DNA of 64,000 nt, taken from contig CBDEUB010000002.1 in assembly GCA_965243145.1 (NCBI GenBank), forward strand, positions 2,780,512-2,844,511, given 5' to 3'. The stretch is from CBDBLK01 sp965243145 (lineage in GTDB: Bacteria > Bdellovibrionota > Bacteriovoracia > Bacteriovoracales > Bacteriovoracaceae). Shown here in pieces: positions 8,246 to 18,200 of the stretch. The notes beneath the pieces were generated by a model. That model was not told the origin of the DNA. It saw only the letters and a program-made list of their open reading frames with translations, and did not search any database. Positions within the stretch are counted from its first letter, which is position 1. Each line of letters opens with the position of its first letter. The position numbers and the translations under genes are program-made.

Positions 8246-9159
8246 AGTTGCCCCACTCGCGCCCCCTCCATTTGTATTTTCTCCAGGCGGTGGGGATTGG
8301 AGTAGTGGCGCTCCTGGGGTGGATGGTGATCCTTTTGCTGGTGCAGGCCTGGCCAGCGATACAACAAGCAGGAGTGGGGTTTTGGTCTTCCGACTGGTGG
8401 AATCCGGCGGGGGAAGAGTTTGGCGCTCTGGGCCTGGTGTACGGCACTTTGGCCACCTCCATGTTCTCCTTGGGCCTGGCCACGCCTTTGGCCCTTGCGG
8501 TGGCGTTGTTGTGCAGTGAAATTTTGCCGCGAAAAGTGGGCCAGGGGTTGGGCCTGGTGGTGGAAACCATCGCCGCCATCCCCTCCATCATCTTTGGATT
8601 GTGGGGAATTTTTTACTTGGCCCCGTGGGTGAGAGACACTCTCTCCCCGCCGCTCAAATCCTACCTGGGTTTTCTGCCCCTGTTTCAAGGGGCCAGTTTT
8701 GGCATCGGCATGCTGACCGCCATCCTCATTTTGAGCATTATGATGATCCCCACCATCACCTCCCTGTGCCGGGAAATTTTCAGGGCAGTGCCCTCCCACT
8801 ACAAAGAGGCGGCGCTGGGGTTGGGGGCCACCCGCTGGGAGATGATCCAACTGGCCATACTCCGCCCCAACTTCTCCGGCATTGTGGGTAGCATGGCGTT
8901 GGGATTGGCCCGGGCCTTGGGCGAAACCATGGCGGTGGCGATGGTGATCGGCAACCAGGCCCAGGTGAACCTCAGCGTGTTTGCCCCCGCCTCCACCATG
9001 GCCTCCATCATCGCCAACGAATACGCCGAGGCGGAGAGCGACCTGCACATTTCGGCATTGTGCCTAGTCGGCCTGGGCCTGTTTGTGATCACTTTGGCGA
9101 TCAACCTCGGGGCGCGCTGGATCGTCCGCCGCTCCCATTTCTTTCGTCGGTCAGGGTAG
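8242..9159 (+). CDS. pstC: Phosphate ABC transporter permease PstC
   Basis: Inner-membrane permease with six predicted helices and the ABC-importer EAA loop EAALGLGATRWEMIQLAILR (about residue 190), which contacts PstB. Other family landmarks are VVETIAAIPSIIFGLWGIF and ALGLARALGETMAVAMVIGN. The TTG start overlaps the TGA of pstS, indicating translational coupling. It forms the channel heterodimer with PstA, encoded 4 bp downstream. Confidence 0.97.
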   Translation: MKLPHSRPLHLYFLQAVGIGVVALLGWMVILLLVQAWPAIQQAGVGFWSSDWWNPAGEEFGALGLVYGTLATSMFSLGLATPLALAVALLCSEILPRKVGQGLGLVVETIAAIPSIIFGLWGIFYLAPWVRDTLSPPLKSYLGFLPLFQGASFGIGMLTAILILSIMMIPTITSLCREIFRAVPSHYKEAALGLGATRWEMIQLAILRPNFSGIVGSMALGLARALGETMAVAMVIGNQAQVNLSVFAPASTMASIIANEYAEAESDLHISALCLVGLGLFVITLAINLGARWIVRRSHFFRRSG

Positions 9160-9163
9160 CGCA

Positions 9164-10027
9164 ATGGGTGATCACTATTTCCGATACCGCAAAATCAAAA
9201 ACGCCCTGGCCCATGGTGGCCTAGTGGTGGCCGCCAGCGTGGTGCTCGTCCCCATCACTTCCGTCGCCCTATTTATCCTGGGCCAAGGGGTGGGCAGTCT
9301 CGATTGGGATTTTTTTATCCGCGCCGAAGCGGGGGCGGGCCAGAGCGGGGGGGGCATGTTGCACGCCATTTTGGGCACGCTCACCATCGCCGGACTGGGG
9401 GCCAGCTACGCCGTTCCCACGGGCGTTCTTTGTGGCATCTTTTTGGCCGAGTACCCCCACCGCAAATTGGCCAGCATCTTGCGGGTGTGTGCCGACTTGC
9501 TGGCCGGGATTCCCTCCATCGTGGTGGGCATCTTTGCCTATTTGTTGGTGGTCATCCCCATGGGCAGTTTTTCCGCCCTGGCCGGATCGGTGGGACTCTC
9601 GATCATTATCCTCCCCATCGTCATCCGCTCCACCGAGGAAATTTTAAAGCTGGTGCCGGGCCATGTCCGCCAGGCGGGACTCAGCTTGGGCCTGCCGCGC
9701 TTTAAGGTGATCTTCTTTATCATTGTCAGGGGCCAGCTGCCGGGGCTTTTGACCGGCGTAATTTTGGCCATCTCCCGGGCCACTGGCGAGACCGCACCGC
9801 TTTTATTTACCGCTTTTGGCAGTCGCTTTGTCTCCTTTGAATTGGACAAACCCATGGCCTCCCTGCCGGTGCAAATTTACACCTACGCCAGTTCGCCTGT
9901 GCCCGATTTGCAGCGCCAGGCGTGGGCCGGGGCCTTGGTGTTGTTGGCGCTGGTCTTGGGCCTAAATTTATTTTCCCGCCTGGTGCTCCAGCGCATGAAC
10001 ACTCCGGGCAAGAGGGGCGCGCGATGA
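9164..10027 (+). CDS. pstA: Phosphate ABC transporter permease PstA
   Basis: Second permease subunit, with six hydrophobic segments, the family block ADLLAGIPSIVVGIFAYLLV and the EAA-type loop RQAGLSLGLPRFKVIFFIIV, then AISRATGETAPLLFTAFGS. The ATG at 9164 starts shortly after pstC ends. It overlaps pstB by 4 bp (ATGA). With PstC it forms the transmembrane path and delivers phosphate using ATP hydrolysed by PstB. Confidence 0.97.
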   Translation: MGDHYFRYRKIKNALAHGGLVVAASVVLVPITSVALFILGQGVGSLDWDFFIRAEAGAGQSGGGMLHAILGTLTIAGLGASYAVPTGVLCGIFLAEYPHRKLASILRVCADLLAGIPSIVVGIFAYLLVVIPMGSFSALAGSVGLSIIILPIVIRSTEEILKLVPGHVRQAGLSLGLPRFKVIFFIIVRGQLPGLLTGVILAISRATGETAPLLFTAFGSRFVSFELDKPMASLPVQIYTYASSPVPDLQRQAWAGALVLLALVLGLNLFSRLVLQRMNTPGKRGAR

Positions 10028-10782
10028 ATTCCATTTTGCGGGTGAAAAATCTCAGCGTGTGGTATCACCAGTTTCACGCCGTCAAGGGCATTTCCTGCGA
10101 TTACGCCCCTCACTCCATCACTGCCATCATTGGCCCTTCCGGCTGTGGCAAGTCGTCTTATCTTCGCGCCATCAACCGCATCTACGAAGAAATTCCCGGT
10201 GCCCGCGCCGAGGGGGAAATTTTTTATGGTGGCCAAAATATCCTGGACGCCAAAGTGGATGCGGTGAAGTTGAGACGCCACATCGGCATGGTTTTTCAGC
10301 GGCCCAATCCCTTTCCCGGCATGTCGGTCTACGAAAATGTCACCATTGGGCCTAAACTGGGGGGCGTGCGCGGTTCTGAGAACTTGCTGGAAATTTGCCA
10401 GACATCGCTGGAAAAGGCGGCCCTGTGGGAGGAGGTCAAGGACAAATTGCACCATCCCGCCGAGCAGCTCTCGGGAGGGCAACAGCAACGGCTGTGTTTG
10501 GCCAGGTCGTTGGCGGTCAACCCGGTGATCGTGTTGATGGACGAACCCACTTCCGCCCTCGACCCCATCGCCACCGGAAAGATCGAGGAACTGATGTTTG
10601 AATTAAAGAAAGATTACACTTTGATCGTGGTCACTCACAATATCCAACAGGCGGCACGGATCGCCGATCACACCAGCTTTTTTGTGTTGGGGGAATTGAT
10701 CGAACACGGGGCCAATGATCGCATTTTTACCAACCCGCAGTGCCGGCAGACCGAAGATTATATTTCTGGCCGCTTCGGGTGA
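10024..10782 (+). CDS. pstB: Phosphate ABC transporter ATPase PstB
   Basis: ATPase subunit with Walker A GPSGCGKSS (about residues 37-45), Q-loop region VFQRPNPFPG, signature LSGGQQQRLCLARSLA, Walker B VIVLMDEPTSALDP and switch His in VVTHN. The NPFPG after the Q-loop is typical of PstB. I placed the start at the ATG overlapping the pstA stop, not at the open frame upstream, because MNSILRVKNLSVWYHQFHAVKGI is the normal N-terminus. It is followed by phoU 17 bp downstream. Confidence 0.97.
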   Translation: MNSILRVKNLSVWYHQFHAVKGISCDYAPHSITAIIGPSGCGKSSYLRAINRIYEEIPGARAEGEIFYGGQNILDAKVDAVKLRRHIGMVFQRPNPFPGMSVYENVTIGPKLGGVRGSENLLEICQTSLEKAALWEEVKDKLHHPAEQLSGGQQQRLCLARSLAVNPVIVLMDEPTSALDPIATGKIEELMFELKKDYTLIVVTHNIQQAARIADHTSFFVLGELIEHGANDRIFTNPQCRQTEDYISGRFG

Positions 10783-10799
10783 TGGCCACGGGAGGAGTG

Positions 10800-11486
10800 A
10801 TGGAATTGACGACCGATTTTTTGAAAGGACAGGTGAACGAAATGGCCCAAGTGGTGGAGAGTATTGTGGAGGCCACTCTCGACGGGGGAATTGGCCTGGA
10901 GGAAGTGTACCAACTGGAGGACAAGATCAATCACTACCACAAGGACATTGACGACGCCTGTTTTAAGTTTATGGCGCTCAAGCGGCCCCTGGCCCACGAC
11001 TTGCGCACCGGAATTGCCTGCATGAAGATCAATTCAGAACTGGAGCGCATTGCCGATCAGGGCACAACCATCAAGCGTTACCAGCAAAAAATCAAGGCCC
11101 AGCTCCCGAAAGTGGCGCAGCTACAGAAATTGGTGGCCAGAATGTTGAAAAAGGCACTCCAGGCCTTTGGCCACGCCAACACGGAGATCGCCACCGATGT
11201 GATCAAAACCGACCGCGAGGCAAACGCCCTCCACCGCGAAATTTTGCAGGAGTGTCTACTGGGAATGAAGGAGGGGGAACTTTCTTTTGAAGACGGATTT
11301 TGCAGCATTTGGATCGCCAAAAATTTGGAGCGCATCGGCGACTTGTGCACCAATATTGCCGAAGATGTCATCTTTATTGAAAAGAGTGCCGATGTTCGCC
11401 ACAACCCCGCTTTCAAGGGAGAGCAGGGCCTTGGCCCCTCCCGCTTTGACAAATTCTTAAATTCCATCGACCGGAAAAATTTATAA
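10800..11486 (+). CDS. phoU: Phosphate-signalling protein PhoU
   Basis: Two PhoU helical-bundle repeats are visible: KGQVNEMAQVVESIVEATLD with DINDACFKFMALKRPLAHDLR-like elements in the first half, and ANTEIATDVIKTDREANALH with IWIAKNLERIGDLCTNIAED in the second. The E/DxxxD-type metal-site phrases ELERIADQ and NLERIGD are present in each repeat. PhoU links Pst transport to the PhoR-PhoB two-component system and represses the regulon when phosphate is sufficient. GGAGGA lies just upstream of the ATG at 10800. The stop abuts the end of the convergent next gene, so the transcripts collide. Confidence 0.95.
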   Translation: MELTTDFLKGQVNEMAQVVESIVEATLDGGIGLEEVYQLEDKINHYHKDIDDACFKFMALKRPLAHDLRTGIACMKINSELERIADQGTTIKRYQQKIKAQLPKVAQLQKLVARMLKKALQAFGHANTEIATDVIKTDREANALHREILQECLLGMKEGELSFEDGFCSIWIAKNLERIGDLCTNIAEDVIFIEKSADVRHNPAFKGEQGLGPSRFDKFLNSIDRKNL

Positions 11487-12623
11487 TTAGAGATATGATC
11501 CTTGTGCAGTCAAACACCGCTCGATCTTGATTTGGTCGGAACTTTCGTGCTCCTGCATACAACCCATGCAAGAACGCACATCCTTGAGATAGGGGCCTTG
11601 CAAATCTCGATCGTATTCGCCGATGGCGGCCTCCAGGGATTCTTCGCTTTTTAAAAGGGCGTTCATGTGCAGGGCGAGAAGCCTTATCTGCAAGACTGGC
11701 CGACTCCCTAGAGCGTAAAAGTTTTGGGATTTGAACTTTTCATCTTCAATGTATTCGGGCAAAGGTTCCCCAAAGATGCCCAGTTGGTGGTACCCGTAAA
11801 ATGTGCTGGAAGTGATCTGTCCCAGGCCGTGGGCGGCAGAGCGGGGACGGCCATACTTATTCCTGTAGGACTGGCAAAAACTGTAGTTGACTTTTTCCGG
11901 CACAAATTCGGGGTTTTCCCTTTTCACGATACAGGCCAGGGGGGCCTCGGCGAGGGCGGAATGGGCATCATCCCGCTCTCGCAGGCGGTGGATTTCCCGG
12001 CGGATGATGGCCAAAACGAGTGTGGCCCTCTGCGAGTGGTTTAAGTCCTTCCACACCGAGTGTTCACGGTAGAGTTGGTTGAGCCGGTTGGTGCATCTCC
12101 GCCGGTTGCCCCTGTGCCGATCGGCGGTTTCGCGCAGTTTTTCGTAGAAACTTTTGAGGTAGTTTCCAGAACTCTCGTCGGGAGCGGGGATGGCAAAGGC
12201 CTCAATTTGCAAATACTGCGGCCTGAGCAAGTCGTCTATAGAGGGCCTTTCATCTTCGGGAACATCGAGGGGGCAACACGACGGAGGATTGACGGAAACG
12301 GATATTTCTTCAGCGATCCGCACGGGACTGTAGGGCACAGTCGCCCGGCCAAAATCCCGTTGATCGATCACCGCCTGTAAACTGGGCCTTCCATCGGAGA
12401 AGTGAACTGTCACTGGCAGTTCACGGTATTGGCCCACCGGAGTTTGGCCTTGCAATTTCAACAGGATGCCGTCCGATGTTTTGAGTCTCACCCTGCGGGA
12501 TTCGCCACCACTTCTCGAAGTGACAAAGATGTCTTCGGTGATCAAATAGGGGGCCAGTTCGGTATAACTGTGGGCCAAAGGAAGGGAGAAGAAGAGAGCG
12601 GACAGGACGGTTACAATTCGCAT
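11487..12623 (-). CDS. Secreted lytic-transglycosylase-like (SLT-fold) protein, copy A
   Basis: A signal peptide (MRIVTVLSALFFSLPLAHS) is followed by a ~110-residue N-terminal region and a C-terminal lysozyme-like domain with ACIVKRENPEFVPEKVNYSF, SAAHGLGQITSSTFYG and a tail containing AAIGEYDRDLQGPYLKDVRSC. In SLT enzymes the catalytic Glu sits in the first block (here KRENPEF) and the G-x-x-Q motif in the second (HGLGQ). Cys residues near the C-terminus (CMGC) suggest disulphides. The likely role is cleavage of peptidoglycan glycan strands. It shares about the same architecture with 13094-14227, and the two flank a small secreted protein. Confidence 0.8.
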   Translation of the reverse strand: MRIVTVLSALFFSLPLAHSYTELAPYLITEDIFVTSRSGGESRRVRLKTSDGILLKLQGQTPVGQYRELPVTVHFSDGRPSLQAVIDQRDFGRATVPYSPVRIAEEISVSVNPPSCCPLDVPEDERPSIDDLLRPQYLQIEAFAIPAPDESSGNYLKSFYEKLRETADRHRGNRRRCTNRLNQLYREHSVWKDLNHSQRATLVLAIIRREIHRLRERDDAHSALAEAPLACIVKRENPEFVPEKVNYSFCQSYRNKYGRPRSAAHGLGQITSSTFYGYHQLGIFGEPLPEYIEDEKFKSQNFYALGSRPVLQIRLLALHMNALLKSEESLEAAIGEYDRDLQGPYLKDVRSCMGCMQEHESSDQIKIERCLTAQGSYL

Positions 12624-13084
12624 GTGGAAACTTTAATCGCCGGAGTGCCGGTTTTGGGATCGATCTCGCTGCCGCGGGCGCGCACCACAATGCGCTTTTC
12701 GTTGACATCAATGGACATGGGCCAAGCGGAGGTCGTGCGGCAACGCAAAATTTCTTTGTCCTCGGCACTACCCTTGAGTCCCAGGTCGTGGACATGGAGA
12801 ATTTGACTATGGGCACCTTTGTGCCAGACGCTCACCAAATAAGGCCCCTTGTCTTGAGCTTGAGGTTGAATGAGTCCGCTCTCTACCAACAGGCGTCCGA
12901 TTTGGCCAGGTCGGTAGGTAAAAATGACTTTTTCTCCCCGCATGACTTCCACTTCCCTCACCAAGGCATCTTCGCTGCGGTCGTAGTTCTTGATCTTCAG
13001 GCCATCATCCAGTTTGCCATGGCGGAAGTCCATCGCCCGAGTGGCGTGGGCGCTCAAAAAAATCAATAAAATGATGGCACGCAT
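12611..13084 (-). CDS. Small secreted protein of unknown function
   Basis: 157 residues with a signal peptide ending near HATRA and no membrane segment after it. The mature part is beta-rich and has two Cys (ILRCRTT, VSTCEL), possibly one disulphide. Its stop overlaps the start of transglycosylase copy A by 13 bp, so the two are co-translated, and copy B lies 10 bp upstream in the same direction. It may be an accessory, chaperone or inhibitor for the flanking enzymes; this is inferred from context only. Confidence 0.65.
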   Translation of the reverse strand: MRAIILLIFLSAHATRAMDFRHGKLDDGLKIKNYDRSEDALVREVEVMRGEKVIFTYRPGQIGRLLVESGLIQPQAQDKGPYLVSVWHKGAHSQILHVHDLGLKGSAEDKEILRCRTTSAWPMSIDVNEKRIVVRARGSEIDPKTGTPAIKVSTCEL

Positions 13085-13093
13085 GGATTCCTC

Positions 13094-14227
13094 CTATTTG
13101 AGCATACATTGCTCGATTTCGTCTCTGGTAGTGGTGTGGCGGCCAAAACATTCGCGGCACTGGCGGAATTTGCGCAAATAACCGGATTGTTGATCTTGGT
13201 CGTAGGCCGCCACCGCCTGTTCCAGAGTCTTGTTCTTGAGCAAGTGGTTGAGGTGGCGGGCCATAGTCTGCATTTGCATCCTCGGCCGCCGGTTCATCTG
13301 CAAAAAATAGTTCCGCTCGACAGTTTTATCGTTGGAATAGGGGGGCGGTTTGAGGATTTTCCTCTCCCGCAAATCGTAAAAGGCGGTCGAAGTGGTCTGC
13401 CCCAATCCGTGGGCCGAAGAAACGGGAGTGCCCCAGCGGTTCCTCTCCCGATCGCAAAAGGTGTAGTTGACCGACTCGGGGTAAAAAGAATCGGATTCGT
13501 TTTTGACAATACAGGCCAGGGCACTGTAGGTGAGTTTGGGATTTAAATCCGTATTGCGGCCGCGACGGATGAGATCAACCGCCTGGTGGGAGAGCGACCA
13601 CACATTGAGGGCGCGGTCGTATTTGGGAAGGTTCTTCCACACCGAGTTTTCTTTGTACCAGTCCCGCAAATTTTTCCGGCAGGTGCGGGGGCCATGGGTT
13701 CGGGCATCTTTTAGCGCGCGCGCGCGGATTTGTTCGTACTGGGTGAGGCCCGCAGGTTTGCGCAGCAAGGGGGGATCGGGGGGAACGCGGGGCCACCTGT
13801 CCCAAGCATTAACCTCCAGCGGCCGGGCCTCAAGGGCCGATTTTCCTAGAGGGCAGGTGTGAATTTGGGGCGTTTGCGCAACGGTGTTGTTGACTTCGCC
13901 CACTATTTCTCCAATTTCCAGGGGCCTCGACTTGACTCGAAAGTCGTAGGCGGAGACCAGGACGGTCTGGGGTGCGCGCCCGTCGATAAAAAAGACTTTG
14001 AGGGCCATATAACTGAACAATCCTTTCACATCTTTTTCGGGAGTTCTTTCAAAAAAAGTAATGTCTTCGGGGGCAATAGTGTTTCCGGTGAGGGCAAATC
14101 CCCCCTGGGCCTTACTCTCCCAGGTCAGGATGCTGTCCTTCAGGCCATAATAGGGCCACTGATCTCCCCGAACGGACGAGGGGAAAAGGTATAGTAAGAG
14201 AGTCAAAAATATGCCCAAGGCCTTCAT
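13094..14227 (-). CDS. Secreted lytic-transglycosylase-like (SLT-fold) protein, copy B
   Basis: Begins MKALGIFLTLLLYLFPSSVRG (signal peptide); an upstream in-frame extension exists but adds no recognisable sequence. The C-terminal domain carries ACIVKNESDSFYPESVNYTF, SSAHGLGQTTSTAFYDLR and AVAAYDQDQQSGYLRKFRQC, colinear with copy A, with the predicted catalytic Glu in KNESDSF. The N-terminal regions of both copies begin with a similar beta-rich segment (ITFFERT..., VLVSAYDFRVKS). The paralogues probably arose by duplication around the small gene between them. Both are likely periplasmic or exported muramidases. Confidence 0.78.
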   Translation of the reverse strand: MKALGIFLTLLLYLFPSSVRGDQWPYYGLKDSILTWESKAQGGFALTGNTIAPEDITFFERTPEKDVKGLFSYMALKVFFIDGRAPQTVLVSAYDFRVKSRPLEIGEIVGEVNNTVAQTPQIHTCPLGKSALEARPLEVNAWDRWPRVPPDPPLLRKPAGLTQYEQIRARALKDARTHGPRTCRKNLRDWYKENSVWKNLPKYDRALNVWSLSHQAVDLIRRGRNTDLNPKLTYSALACIVKNESDSFYPESVNYTFCDRERNRWGTPVSSAHGLGQTTSTAFYDLRERKILKPPPYSNDKTVERNYFLQMNRRPRMQMQTMARHLNHLLKNKTLEQAVAAYDQDQQSGYLRKFRQCRECFGRHTTTRDEIEQCMLK

Positions 14228-14386
14228 ATCCAAGGTATCGGCAGTTCTCACAAAAAACTGAAACAATTGAAAGAGGGTGACAAACCCGACATAATTCTTA
14301 CGACAATATTGCGAAGAAAGGAATTTACCGTGTCCAGGCCGATTTTCAGAGATGAGCATTGGCCAAAGTGGCATACGCCTTTGGTG

Positions 14387-14725
14387 TCAGTAGCTCTCTT
14401 GACTTTGCAGACATTCAGGTAATGCGTCTTCGCTAGCAAAAACATGCTTCTCGCTCAACGGAGTTGGCAATCCTGAATCGGGATTGGGGCAAGGAGGATT
14501 TTCTTTCAGCTTGAAAACTTGTTCTGGGAGGGCCTTACATTTTTTATTATTACAAGTAGTGACTACAATATAATTTTCTTTCTTAACGCACTTTCTTCCG
14601 CGTATAGGGGCCTCTTCCTTTCCTCTGCTCACAAGACATGACTGAGCATGAAGATTATTACTTGCCGCACACAGAAGAATCAAGATCGTTATCAATTCTT
14701 CTGGAAAAAACAACTTTCCTTTCAT
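14387..14725 (-). CDS. Small exported Cys-rich protein
   Basis: 112 residues. The N-terminus, EELITILILLCAASNNLHAQS, resembles a signal peptide, followed by a mature region with seven or more Cys (SCLVSRGK, GRKCVKK, TTCNNKKCKAL, PPCPNPD, PECLQ), which suggests a disulphide-stabilised exported protein. It overlaps the 3' end of the membrane-protein gene by ~70 bp in another frame, and base composition is lower in GC than the flanking transglycosylase genes. No family recognised. Confidence 0.5.
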   Translation of the reverse strand: MKGKLFFPEELITILILLCAASNNLHAQSCLVSRGKEEAPIRGRKCVKKENYIVVTTCNNKKCKALPEQVFKLKENPPCPNPDSGLPTPLSEKHVFASEDALPECLQSQESY

Positions 14726-15215
14726 CGTTCACTCCTCGTATTTCAGGTTGGAAGGGTTCACAGTCCAAATAATAGGTAACTTTTTTCCCAAACCAAACAA
14801 TTCGCTTTTCTTTGGGAATCTCGTCATTATCTATAAACAAAACTGCCCTGGGATAAATCCCTTTTTTGCCTTCTGGTGATGCTTCCCCTAAGAGATACAT
14901 CCCAAATCCGAATGCAGTTATCAGGACAACAGAAGGAAAATATTTTAACTTTAAGCAAGATTTCAAGGGTAATTTTTCGCATAAGCAAGGAATAATATCA
15001 AATATGGCCACAGCGAATAACAATACTGCAATGAAAGTAAGAATTTCAGAGCGAAAAACGGCCCTAATAAAAAAGTTTGAGGCCTCAAGATATTCTGGAG
15101 TTTCTGGAATTTTTAAATATTCCATATAACCCAAGGTAAATGAATACGACCCCACTAAAAAGATTGCAGTCATTGCGCTTATCTGAGTAATACCTTTATC
15201 TAAAATATTATTCAC
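14658..15215 (-). CDS. Predicted membrane protein of unknown function
   Basis: 185 residues with three hydrophobic segments (ISAMTAIFLVGSYSFTLGYM; ILTFIAVLLFAVAIFDIIPCL; VVLITAFGFGMYLLG) and a soluble C-terminal domain containing PRAVLFIDNDEIPKEKRIVW. It is AT-rich relative to neighbours. The overlap with the downstream Cys-rich exported protein suggests a two-gene unit. No family recognised. Confidence 0.55.
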   Translation of the reverse strand: MNNILDKGITQISAMTAIFLVGSYSFTLGYMEYLKIPETPEYLEASNFFIRAVFRSEILTFIAVLLFAVAIFDIIPCLCEKLPLKSCLKLKYFPSVVLITAFGFGMYLLGEASPEGKKGIYPRAVLFIDNDEIPKEKRIVWFGKKVTYYLDCEPFQPEIRGVNDERKVVFSRRIDNDLDSSVCGK

Positions 15216-15293
15216 AATTGCCCCAATCTTGTTGCTTAAAACTCATCATACAGGCCCAGTTTATATTTTTTTTGTCAGAATGTCTAATTCTTG

Positions 15294-18200
15294 CTACAGA
15301 ATATCGACGGTATTCGGCCTTTTTGAGTAGAGCAGAACTTTGAGGGCGTTGAGGAAGTGGTCGAACTCGCCAACATTTTGATACTGGGAGAGTTGGGCCA
15401 CCGCCTTTTCCGCTACTTCCCCCAGTTCATCCAGACCGAGGATTTTTTCCGCCGGCACAGTTCTCCAAACGGTGTCCGAAGTGGCCAATTCCTCGGGGCC
15501 GCGGGGAGAAAACAAAATCCGCCGCAAGAACTGATGCCATTCCGCGGCCGAAGGTTGGTTCCCCGGGGAGGACAGTTTGTTGGCCTTTTGATACAGGCGT
15601 TTGAGGTGGGCCACTGCCTCTTGGGATTTTTTGGAGGCCAAAAGATTGTCCCACACTTGCCGGGTGAGGCCGTCTTCAAAGTGTTGAAGTTTAAGTTTGG
15701 CCAACAAGTCCTGCGCCAGGGCGGGGTTCATGCCCGCGGCGGCCTCTTGTACCGCCTGGTGAAAGGCCTGCACGCTGGTGGCGGTGGCGTCCGCCGCCAT
15801 TTGGGGGGCCAGATTGAGGGCCTGCCGGGCCTGCCTCTTGTAAATTTCATAAGTCAGTTGGGAGCGCGCCTTGAAAAAGGCCCGCATCATCAACCCCTCT
15901 TGGGCGTGGTACAGGCGCTCCATCAGAAAGCTGCCGCCGCCGCCGGGGCGCTGGGGGATCCCCTGTAGCGCCAAAAGGGGCATCTCCCGCTTGCGCATGG
16001 GGAGATTGGTGAGAAGTTCGCCCAATTCGTCGATGTTGTTGGCCAAATACTCTTGTAAACTTCCCCCGCTGGCCTGTAGGGCGCGCAACTCTGCTATGGC
16101 CTTTTCGGTGGGGGCGACTAACTCCCGCAAGCGTTCGGCGCGCTTGTAGTATTGGCGGCGCATGCCCTTCCACAGTCCGCGGCCTTGGGGGGGAGTTTTG
16201 GTTTGGGCGTGGTGGGCGTACTTTTTGAGTTTGCGCAGGTAGCTCTCCAGCAAGTGGCCAAGTTTGGCGGGTTCATCATCAAAAAATTGGGCCACCACTT
16301 TGGCGGTCTGGGTGTCCACTGCCGCAGCGGATTCATCCACCACCGTATTTCCGGTTTGCCAGGCCCGCCTCAATATGGCCCTCGCCTCACTCCAGTTTTT
16401 AGCGCGGAAGAGTTGGGAGGTGGCCCTTGGTTCAAACCCCAGCACGATGCGCGCCAGCCCCACTTCCTCTTCGGAAAAGGTGCGCCGGCCAGCTTGGCGG
16501 ATGCGCGCCAGTCCCCCTTTCCATCCCTCCTTACTCACGCTGTCCCACAGGGTGGAGAGGATCGTGGCAGCACTCTTGCCCCCCACTTTGAGGGAGCGGG
16601 CGGTGATTCCCAAAAGGGGAAAGATAAAGACGGTTTCCAGTCCGGCGAAAAACCAGGTGCGGCCGACTTCCCGTTCGCTTTCCGCCTCGGCAAATCCCAG
16701 GTTCTGCATGGAGCGCACGAGGCCCTGGTGATCGTTGGCGCGCAGTTTGCGCCCCCATTCCCGCCGGGCGAGTTGGCCCTGCAATCCCATGGAACCCAGG
16801 CCTGCGCCCAACATGGCCAAACTCCAGGGGGCACACAGGCCGCCGCTAAACCAGGTGCAAGCGGCACCGGCCCCGATCACGGTGAAGGCCAGGGCGATGG
16901 AGCCGCCGGCATACCACAGATCGGCCCACTCCTCGGGGGACATCTCCCCCATCTTGGCCTTGATCTCCTGCACCCGCTCCTCGGAGGGGACGCTTTGCGA
17001 GTCCAATTCGTCAAATCTCTTTTGCACTCCTGTGGTGGCGTAAAACAGTGCTTTGCGCCCTTCATGATCGCCCACCGAGAGTTGGCACAAATCCTCGATC
17101 TGGGAGAGCAAATGATCACTTCTCTCCCCCGCCGCCCGCTGGGCCAAAGATTGGAAAAGGATCAGTTTGGCGCGGGAATCTAGGGCCAGAAAATCGGCCT
17201 TGGCCTGGTAGGGGGCCTCCCAGAGAGAAGTCCCGCCTTGGGTGCGCAAGAAGGCCAAAAAGCGCCGCTCTTGGGCCACAGTGTCCCCCCGCATTTGGTA
17301 GAGTTGGTGGAGAAATTCCCCCCGTCTTCCCAGCTCGCTCTCAAACAGGGCATCCAACTCCCGTTGGGCCTTGTCACTGACGGTGAGATCGGGGTTTTGC
17401 GCCACAAATTCCTCTACTTGATCCAGGGATAGAAAGACTTGGGAGGCCACCCGTTGCAGCTTTTGGTAAGTGTCGTTTTGGCCCTGTGTATCTCGCCCAA
17501 AGAGCAGGGGACTGCTCTCTTGCAAGAGGTCTCTCTCGGTCTGGTAGTGGGTGTTTTTTTGTAGCGAGTGCAAAACCCGGTTGCCGTGGTGGGGGATGAG
17601 GGGGAGGTGCAACTTGATCGGGAGGATCAATTCCTCCAAGACGCTTTCCAGGTGGGGGTTTTCCTGGCGGGCGATGAGGTATCCCGTGCGCATTATGGCC
17701 CAGGGGTTGCCGGCATCCCATTGCCCCTGCAAATAATCTTTTTCACTTTTGTAAGCGGCGGGAAGCTGATCCGTTCTGTCCCGCAAATAATTCCACAGGC
17801 GCGCCAGAGTGCGGTAGTGGTTTTGCCATTCTTCCACATTGAGGCGCTGGGTGGGGGTGTACTCGTCGGTGGCCAACAATTGGGCCACTGTGTTTTGCAC
17901 ATTGACGGCGAACTGGTGACCTTGGGCCTCCCACCATTTGGCCGTCCAGGGGGTGATCGCCAAAGATGGAGATGTGTCGGGGGTGGTGCCGGCGGGGCAC
18001 AGGGAAGAGGGAGCGGCATCATAGGCGGATTGTTCCCGGCAAATTTGTTTTACTGTGTGCCCCAGGGCGTGGCCTTGCGGATCGCTTTCCGCCCCCTCGG
18101 CCCACTCTCCTAGCTGCATTAAGGCCCAATCGCGCCAGTGGCGGGAACCGTAGAGGGAGGGGAGGGGAATTTTGATGGTGGTGCTTTCGAGTTGGGCCAG

